Assembly: GCA_027490875.1 (NCBI GenBank)
Contig: JAIXXE010000133.1
Span: 1 to 9,872, forward strand
Length of the DNA: 9,872 nucleotides
Direction: 5' to 3'
Origin: Alphaproteobacteria bacterium
GTDB taxonomy: Bacteria > Pseudomonadota > Alphaproteobacteria > UBA2136 > UBA6156
Each line of letters starts with the position of its first letter. The stretch's first letter is position 1. Position numbers and translations under genes: made by a program. Shown piece after piece: positions 6,674 through 9,872 of the stretch. A model generated the notes under the pieces. The model worked only from the letters and a program-made list of their open reading frames with translations, was not told where the DNA came from and did not search any database.

Positions 6674-6712
6674 CCCCTCGGCCCCAATGCGTGGCCGAGG
6701 GGAAACTTTTTT
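6674..6712 (+). terminator. Rho-independent terminator after the 87-aa gene
   Basis: CCCCTCGGCC (6674-6683) pairs with GGCCGAGGGG (6693-6702) around a 9-nt loop; AAAC and then six T residues (6707-6712) follow. A smaller hairpin, CTCATC/GATGAG (6637-6657), lies between the stop codon and this terminator. Confidence 0.9.
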
Positions 6713-6748
6713 GAGAGATAAGCAGGCCCATTATTTGGCACAGCCGCA

Positions 6749-6911
6749 CCCGTCATTCCAGAACGCGGTTGGGGAGAACAATGATTCATTGTTCAGGCCC
6801 CCAACCCGTATTTGGAATAACAACAATTCTTTTCTTCTGTTATTCCAGATAGCCGCAGGGGGCCCAAAATCGGCAAGCGATTTTTCCCCTGCTGGCTTCT
6901 GGAATGACGGG
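6749..6911. repeat. compound palindromic element bounded by 15-bp perfect inverted repeats
   Basis: CCCGTCATTCCAGAA (6749-6763) is repeated inverted as TTCTGGAATGACGGG (6897-6911). Inside lie three further hairpins. The first has arms GGTTGGGG (6767-6774) and CCCCAACC (6799-6806) around the 19-nt palindrome GAACAATGATTCATTGTTC (6776-6794). The second is GGAATAAC (6814-6821) with GTTATTCC (6839-6846). The third has arms AGCCGCAGGGG (6851-6861) and CCCCTGCTGGCT (6886-6897) around AAAATCG/CGATTTT (6866-6884). The whole can fold as a four-way cloverleaf or as two adjoining hairpin units that share the ATTCCA ends. It has no coding capacity and is best described as a MITE/REP-like palindromic repeat. 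Confidence 0.85.
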
Positions 6912-6947
6912 CAATGTGTGTGGTAAGTATTCTTGGGCTTGGCTATA
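6842..6947 (+). repeat. palindromic repeat, copy A
   Basis: The unit starts ATTCCAGATAGCC, runs through the hairpin arms and CTGGAATGACGGG, and continues into a non-palindromic tail of about 36 bp ending GGCTATA (6941-6947). The tail differs from copy C at only about one position in the 44 bp 6897-6940, so the conserved unit is longer than the palindrome. The tail runs into another hairpin, TTGGCT/AGCCAA (6939-6954). Confidence 0.85.
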
Positions 6948-6966
6948 CAGCCAAAAAAGTTCCCTC

Positions 6967-7059
6967 ATCACGGCGAAGGCCGTGATCCACGCTTAAAAAA
7001 AGATTACGTGGATGGCGGCCGGAGTTTACCCTCGCGGAGGCGGGGGCCGCCATGAGGGT
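6967..7059. repeat. cluster of GC-rich hairpins between repeat copies A and B
   Basis: Successive perfect stems are ATCACGGC/GCCGTGAT (6967-6986, loop GAAG), ATCCACG/CGTGGAT (6985-7013) and ATGGCGGCC/GGCCGCCAT (7012-7053), with CCTC/GAGG (7030-7040) inside and ACCCTC/GAGGGT (7028-7059) as an alternative pairing. The first resembles the widespread short bacterial palindromes of the form X-GCGAA-X'-ATCCA. The arms share bases, so the hairpins are alternative or chained structures. No gene is visible. Confidence 0.7.
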
Positions 7060-7090
7060 GAAATTTGTAACAGGTGGTGATGGGCTTCGC

Positions 7091-7200
7091 TAGAGCCGCA
7101 GGGGCCCCAAAATCGCTGCGCGATGTTTCATATACTGGCCCCTGCTGGCTTCTGGAATGACGGGAAAGGTATGTGGCAAGTATCTTTGGGTTTGGCCATA
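7091..7200 (+). repeat. palindromic repeat, copy B (left end degenerate)
   Basis: It shares AGCCGCAGGGGCC (7094-7106) and GGCCCCTGCTGGCT (7137-7150), then TCTGGAATGACGGG and the diverged tail to 7200. The centre is ATCGC/GCGAT (7112-7124) instead of the centres of copies A and C. The left outer arm ATTCCAG is missing: the bases there read CTTCGCT. It is the most diverged of the three copies. Confidence 0.8.
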
Positions 7201-7225
7201 GGTAAAATAAAAGCAGTGCTCCACC

Positions 7226-7255
7226 GCCCGAACTTGGCTCTGGCCAAGCGCGGGC
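7226..7255. repeat. GC-rich hairpin in the repeat patch
   Basis: GCCCG (7226-7230) pairs with CGGGC (7251-7255), and CTTGGC (7233-7238) with GCCAAG (7243-7248), separated by a small aa/cg internal loop and closed by TCTG. On the minus strand a T-rich stretch follows only after a gap of about 15 nt, so it is a poor terminator. The rest of 7200-7332 holds no gene that I can support; 7317-7331 contains a small TTCACC/GGTGAA hairpin beside the tRNA 3' end. Confidence 0.55.
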
Positions 7256-7332
7256 TCCATCCAGCCAATTGTTACGCTTGCAAGAGGCTATGCCCCCTGC
7301 ACCCCCCTTTGGGTCATTCACCTTTGGTGAAA

Positions 7333-7407
7333 TGGTGCCGGCAGAGAGGATTGAACTCCCGACCTTCGGTTTACAAAACCGCTGCACTACCGCTGTGCTA
7401 TGCCGGC
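7333..7407 (-). tRNA. tRNA-Thr (anticodon UGU)
   Basis: Read on the minus strand the 75-nt gene folds fully. The acceptor stem is GCCGGCA/TGCCGGC with discriminator A and an encoded CCA (7333-7335). The D arm is GCAC/GTGC, the anticodon loop is TTTGTAA with anticodon TGT at 7375-7373, and the T arm is GGGAG-TTCAATC-CTCTC. Anticodon UGU decodes ACN threonine codons. The anticodon stem has a G27-A43 mismatch at its outer pair; the other four pairs are standard. No clear T-tailed terminator follows on the minus strand, and the upstream promoter is not obvious. Confidence 0.96.
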
Positions 7408-7454
7408 ACCGAAAGTGTGATTGCCATAATTTTCACTCCACTGCAAATGGTCTC

Positions 7455-7482
7455 TTGCAGGAATTGGTAAATTTGATAGACT
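7455..7482 (+). promoter_or_regulatory. candidate promoter for the 96-aa gene
   Basis: TTGCAG (7455-7460), 16 bp, then TAGACT (7477-7482). The -35 box is also half of an inverted repeat, CTGCAA/TTGCAG (7441-7460). The match is moderate and lies about 40 nt before the start codon at 7524. Confidence 0.35.
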
Positions 7483-7523
7483 TATACAACTTCCATCGTT
7501 TCTCTGCCTGAAAGGAGGCAAAC

Positions 7524-7814
7524 ATGTCGGCTATCGTGTCGCCTACATTTAAACAACGTATGCTCGCAGGGTTTGGGTTGCTGACGGTAAAAGTGCTGTT
7601 TTACCACCCACAGACACCGTCAATCTTGCAAGAGTTCACGTTTCAAACCGAGGACGTAGCACCCGACTTTCCGCGACTGAGCAAATTTCTGAGCTATTGG
7701 CGTAATGAACTTGCTCATGCACCGATTCACACCGTCACCATCGCGCATAGCAAACTTTTGCGGCCCGCAGAAGTCTCGTTCGCCACTTACGATGATAAGC
7801 TCCGGCTGCATTGA
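7524..7814 (+). CDS. 96-aa protein of unknown function
   Basis: The ATG at 7524 is preceded by AAAGGAGG (7511-7518), one of the strongest ribosome binding sites in the window, 5 nt away. The soluble 96-residue product has no cysteine, no signal peptide and no membrane helix. It contains FYHPQTPSILQEFTFQ, an aromatic/basic segment LSKFLSYWRNELAHAPIH, and ends YDDKLRLH. I do not recognise a family. It stands alone between the divergently read tRNA-Thr and the convergent comF, and a 10-bp hairpin follows. Base composition is less GC-rich than in comF or the desulfurase, which could mean recent acquisition or simply a small, fast-evolving gene. Confidence 0.7.
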   Translation: MSAIVSPTFKQRMLAGFGLLTVKVLFYHPQTPSILQEFTFQTEDVAPDFPRLSKFLSYWRNELAHAPIHTVTIAHSKLLRPAEVSFATYDDKLRLH

Positions 7815-7833
7815 CCCATCGAAAACCTCCAAG

Positions 7834-7858
7834 GCCGTGGTACTCTCAGTACCACGGC
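7834..7858. terminator. 10-bp hairpin between convergent 96-aa gene and comF
   Basis: GCCGTGGTAC (7834-7843) and GTACCACGGC (7849-7858) form a perfect stem with loop TCTCA. It lies 19 nt after the 96-aa stop and 3 nt past the comF stop, so it could end both messages. Neither strand has a T run directly after it (the minus strand has TTTT about 10 nt on), so a classic terminator is not certain. Confidence 0.5.
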
Positions 7859-7861
7859 TAA

Positions 7862-8533
7862 CTACGTTCCGGGTGGCGTATAGGCCAGCGTCAGCCCATG
7901 AACCGCCACCACACCCGCCGCCTTTAAAGCACCTGCGCAGGCCCCAAGGGTGGCGCCGGTGGTGAAAATATCATCAATCAGTACCACCGTTTTGCCTTGC
8001 AGCGCGGAGGTACAGGCAAAGCTCTGTTTGGTGAGGCGCAGGCGCCCAGCGCGGGTAAGGTTGTGCTGCGCTTCGCCAATACGGATGCGGCTCAGTGCCA
8101 ACACCTCGCACGGCAGGCCACTCAGTTTAGCCAACTGTTGGGCCAACAGGGCGGCTTGATTGTACGTCCGCGCGCGCAGTGCCGCCCGGTGCATCGGCAC
8201 AGGCACCAGCACAGCCGGGGGCAAGCCCGCCAGTGCGGGGTAAAGCAACCGCGCCAACAGCGGGGCCAGGTGGGTGGCATCGGCAAACTTAAAGGCCAAA
8301 ATCATCTCGCGCAGCGGGCCTTCATACAGCAACGGGGCCCGAAACGAGGCCAAGCTGCGCGGCAAGGGTGGTGGCAACAGCTGGGTACTATTCCACCATG
8401 GCAGCTGGCCGTAACATGCCGCACAGAGCGCCCCCCCGCTGCCGCGCGGCAGGTAGGCATCGCACACGGGGCAGCTGGGCGGAAGCACCACATCCATGCC
8501 CTGCTGCCAAAGGTTACCGAGCGTGTTAAACAT
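7862..8533 (-). CDS. comF: ComF family protein (phosphoribosyltransferase-like)
   Basis: A 223-residue ComF/GntX-type protein, involved in DNA uptake in competent bacteria and probably in DNA or nucleotide handling elsewhere. From the chosen start it has a zinc-finger pair CPVC (21-24) and CAAC (37-40), VPVPMHRAALRARTYNQA (110-127), and the PRPP-binding loop VVLIDDIFTTGATL (183-196). The frame is open a further 41 codons upstream to 8656, but those residues lie antisense to the methyltransferase-like gene, and family members start with a segment like WQQGMDVVLPPSCPVC, so ATG 8533 is preferred. Its ribosome binding site is weak. The start is 9 bp from the divergent start of the next gene. In alphaproteobacteria comF and NDUFAF5-like methyltransferase genes are often neighbours. 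Confidence 0.9.
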   Translation of the reverse strand: MFNTLGNLWQQGMDVVLPPSCPVCDAYLPRGSGGALCAACYGQLPWWNSTQLLPPPLPRSLASFRAPLLYEGPLREMILAFKFADATHLAPLLARLLYPALAGLPPAVLVPVPMHRAALRARTYNQAALLAQQLAKLSGLPCEVLALSRIRIGEAQHNLTRAGRLRLTKQSFACTSALQGKTVVLIDDIFTTGATLGACAGALKAAGVVAVHGLTLAYTPPGT

Positions 8534-8542
8534 AGGGCCATC

Positions 8543-9262
8543 ATGCCGCAACTTAACGCTTGGCCCAACCCCCTTCTCACCTCTTTGGTGATGGAAACAT
8601 TGCACCAACGCTTGGCCGAACGGTTGGCCGACCAAAAGGGTGATTTTAGCAAGCATTATACCCCAACCCTGCCCTATAATGCCAACAACTTGCCCCCTTT
8701 GCTGTGCGATGCCCTGCTGTTACCCGGCACGCTTAGCTTGGCACCTTCACCCACCGCCCTGCTGCAGGCAACACTGCCTTGCCTAAGGCCTGAAGGCGTG
8801 GTGTTGGGCTATGTGCTGGGCGAAGGCAGCTTCCCCGAACTGCAGCAAGCCTGCCACACGGCTGGGTTTGCCCCACCTCCGGCGCTGCCTGCCGTGCAGG
8901 ATGTTGGCAGCCTGTTGCAACGCACCGGCTTGGGGTTGCCGGTGGTCGACCGCGACCTGCTCACGCTCACCTTCAGCAGCCCAGTACGCCTGATGCATTG
9001 GCTACAAAGCCACTGGGCCCTGCAGCGCCCACCCCACAGCGGGCTGCTTACGCAACGCCGCTGGCAGCGCCTGATAGACGCCTGGCCTGTACGGGCCGAT
9101 GGCAAGGCCCCGCTGACGCTGGAAATCATCTTCTTTCATGCTTTGCAGCCTTCCGCTCAATTGCCGCAGGCAGCCAAACGCGGCAGCGGAAAGATAAGCT
9201 TGGTCAAGATTTTAGGAACACCCGACGACTCCAGCCCTTGCCAAACGCAGAAACCTTCGTAA
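8543..9262 (+). CDS. NDUFAF5/BioC-like methyltransferase relative lacking the SAM-binding motif
   Basis: A 239-residue protein whose C-terminal two thirds match the NDUFAF5-like branch of class I methyltransferases: LRPEGVVLGYVLGEGSFPEL (81-100), VQDVGSLLQRTGLGLPVVDR (118-137), LEIIFFHA (193-200), GSGKISLVKIL (214-224). The start also fits the family (LHQRLAERLADQKGDF, 20-35). But the Rossmann glycine-rich motif I (xLDLGxGxG) and the next strands, expected right after residue 35, are absent; the text passes within about 20 residues to the motif around DALLLPGTLSLAP. The protein is about 60 residues shorter than usual. Either it lost catalysis or it is an unusually reduced member. The open frame extends far upstream only because it is antisense to comF; ATG 8543 fits the family N-terminus. 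Confidence 0.75.
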   Translation: MPQLNAWPNPLLTSLVMETLHQRLAERLADQKGDFSKHYTPTLPYNANNLPPLLCDALLLPGTLSLAPSPTALLQATLPCLRPEGVVLGYVLGEGSFPELQQACHTAGFAPPPALPAVQDVGSLLQRTGLGLPVVDRDLLTLTFSSPVRLMHWLQSHWALQRPPHSGLLTQRRWQRLIDAWPVRADGKAPLTLEIIFFHALQPSAQLPQAAKRGSGKISLVKILGTPDDSSPCQTQKPS

Positions 9263-9296
9263 GGTTGCAGATGTATAACCCAAAGAAAGCAAACCT

Positions 9297-9707
9297 ATGT
9301 CGCTGATGCAAGAGTTTAAAGCCTTCGCCATGAAGGGCAATGTCATCGACCTCGCGGTTGGGGTGGTGATCGGGACAGCGTTCGGCAAAATTGTAAGCTC
9401 GCTGGTCGACAGCATCATCATGCCGGTCGTGGGCTGGATTCTGGCCGGAGTGGACGTGAAAGACCTTAAGTTCACACTTCAGGTTCCAGGCGCCGAGCTG
9501 CTGGGCAAACCCGACGTGGTGCTGCCCTACGGCCAGTTTGTACAAACGGTGGTGGATTTCACCATCATTGCCTTCGTCATCTTTCTGGTCATCAAGGGCA
9601 TGACCAAACTCATGCCGCCCAAGCCTGTGGCAAGTGCTTCTGGCCCCAGCCAAGAGCAACTGCTGGCCGAAATTCGGGACCTGCTGAAGAAGCAAGCCAA
9701 GAAGTAA
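9297..9707 (+). CDS. mscL: large-conductance mechanosensitive channel MscL
   Basis: A 136-residue inner-membrane channel that opens under high membrane tension to release solutes during osmotic downshock; it works as a pentamer. The sequence matches MscL along its length: N-terminal amphipathic helix MSLMQEFKAFAMKGN, pore-lining helix 1 at about 15-47 with VIDLAVGVVIGTAFGKIVSS, periplasmic loop, helix 2 at about 80-102 (FVQTVVDFTIIAFVIFLVIK), and the cytoplasmic bundle QLLAEIRDLLKKQ. ATG 9297 gives the expected N-terminus; the Shine-Dalgarno is weak (purine-rich AAAGAAAG). It lies 34 bp after the methyltransferase-like gene and may be read through from it. A strong terminator follows. Confidence 0.98.
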   Translation: MSLMQEFKAFAMKGNVIDLAVGVVIGTAFGKIVSSLVDSIIMPVVGWILAGVDVKDLKFTLQVPGAELLGKPDVVLPYGQFVQTVVDFTIIAFVIFLVIKGMTKLMPPKPVASASGPSQEQLLAEIRDLLKKQAKK

Positions 9708-9715
9708 ACGAGGTC

Positions 9716-9749
9716 AAAAGCAAAGGCCCCGCAAGGGGCCTTTGCTTTT
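9716..9749. terminator. strong Rho-independent terminator after mscL, bidirectional
   Basis: AAAAGCAAAGGCCCC (9716-9730) pairs perfectly over 15 bp with GGGGCCTTTGCTTTT (9735-9749) around a GCAA tetraloop. A T run ends the stem on the plus strand, and the A run at its start gives the same on the minus strand. It begins 8 nt after the mscL stop. Confidence 0.95.
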
Positions 9750-9761
9750 GGTAACCGAGTT

Positions 9762-9872
9762 TATAGAAAAGCCCAAGAATACTTACCGCACACATTGCCC
9801 GTCATTCCAGAAGCCAGCAGGGGCCAGAAAGGACAACTCGCTTGTCGATTTTGGGCCCCCTGCGGCTATCTG
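9762..9872 (-). repeat. palindromic repeat, copy C (inverted, cut by window edge)
   Basis: The reverse complement matches copies A and B: tail TATA to GACGGG (9762-9802), then ATTCCAG, AGCCAGCAGGGGCC (9812-9825) and the facing arm up to GCGGCT (9862-9867). The centre here is GACAA/TTGTC (9832-9846, loop CTCGC), unlike the other copies. The left outer arm is just beyond the window edge. It lies 12 bp after the mscL terminator. Confidence 0.85.

Noticed and set aside
6749..7200. CRISPR array
   Set aside because: Repeats are inverted and long, without regular spacers; no cas genes.
7333..7360. tRNA-Thr 3' end as an integration (att) site for the neighbouring patch
   Set aside because: No direct repeat of the tRNA 3' end and no integrase is visible in the window.
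7004..7387. 127-aa minus-strand open frame through repeats and tRNA
   Set aside because: It covers hairpin repeats and reads through the tRNA gene; no ribosome binding site or protein-like composition.
7123..7511. Open frames across the tRNA on the plus strand, with product PAERIELPTFGLQNRCTTAV
   Set aside because: This peptide is the typical false translation of an antisense tRNA; the tRNA-Thr fold accounts for the sequence.
7849..7868. Resemblance of ACCACGGCTAACTACG to a conserved 16S rRNA segment
   Set aside because: Only a short chance match within a hairpin; no rRNA sequence on either side.
7997..8542. Upstream extension of the methyltransferase-like frame to 421 aa
   Set aside because: The extension is antisense to comF and rich in Gln/Arg/Pro shadow sequence; the family N-terminus fits ATG 8543.
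8534..8656. N-terminal extension of ComF by 41 residues
   Set aside because: It overlaps the methyltransferase-like N-terminus in antisense and does not resemble ComF; the family begins close to the CPVC motif.

Overview
The window is a bacterial chromosome segment, most likely from an alphaproteobacterium. This is inferred from an Rrf2/IscR regulator followed by a group I cysteine desulfurase with an alpha/beta hydrolase divergent from them, a DUF21-type CBS/CorC protein, and comF next to an NDUFAF5-like methyltransferase. Protein genes are GC-rich, intergenic regions are AT-richer, and genus cannot be told. No prophage, transposase, plasmid function or CRISPR array is visible.

Layout. 1-2459 (+): the 3' part of a CBS-pair/CorC membrane protein gene, followed after 7 bp by an extracytoplasmic lipoprotein of the oligopeptide-binding SBP family 5, with no permease genes beside it. 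2694-3148 (+): a Cys-rich Bfd-like [2Fe-2S] small protein translationally coupled (TGATG) to a 67-residue unknown, closed by a strong terminator. 3249-3749 (+): a three-helix membrane protein with a CC motif and His-rich tails, probably metal-related. 3756-5377 (-): iscR and a cysteine desulfurase in an operon; the desulfurase converges on the membrane protein with 6 bp between stops. 5565-6215 (+): an alpha/beta hydrolase with its own terminator, divergent from iscR.

6275-7860 is a patch of small genes and repeats. It holds an 87-residue two-helix membrane protein with a consensus sigma70 promoter and a UUCG hairpin against its Shine-Dalgarno, about 500 bp of nested palindromic repeats, tRNA-Thr(UGU) on the minus strand, and a 96-residue orphan protein with a strong ribosome binding site. 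7862-9262 has comF (-) and an NDUFAF5-like methyltransferase relative (+), diverging from start codons only 9 bp apart. The methyltransferase relative appears to have lost its SAM-binding segment. 9297-9707 is mscL with a 15-bp terminator, followed by another, inverted copy of the palindromic repeat that runs off the right edge.

The main conserved theme is Fe-S and metal handling (bfd-like gene, CC/His membrane protein, cysteine desulfurase, IscR). The most unusual content is the palindromic repeat family at 6749-7200 and 9762-9872, which keeps its outer arms while changing its inner palindrome, together with the short unassigned proteins and the methyltransferase missing its cofactor motif.
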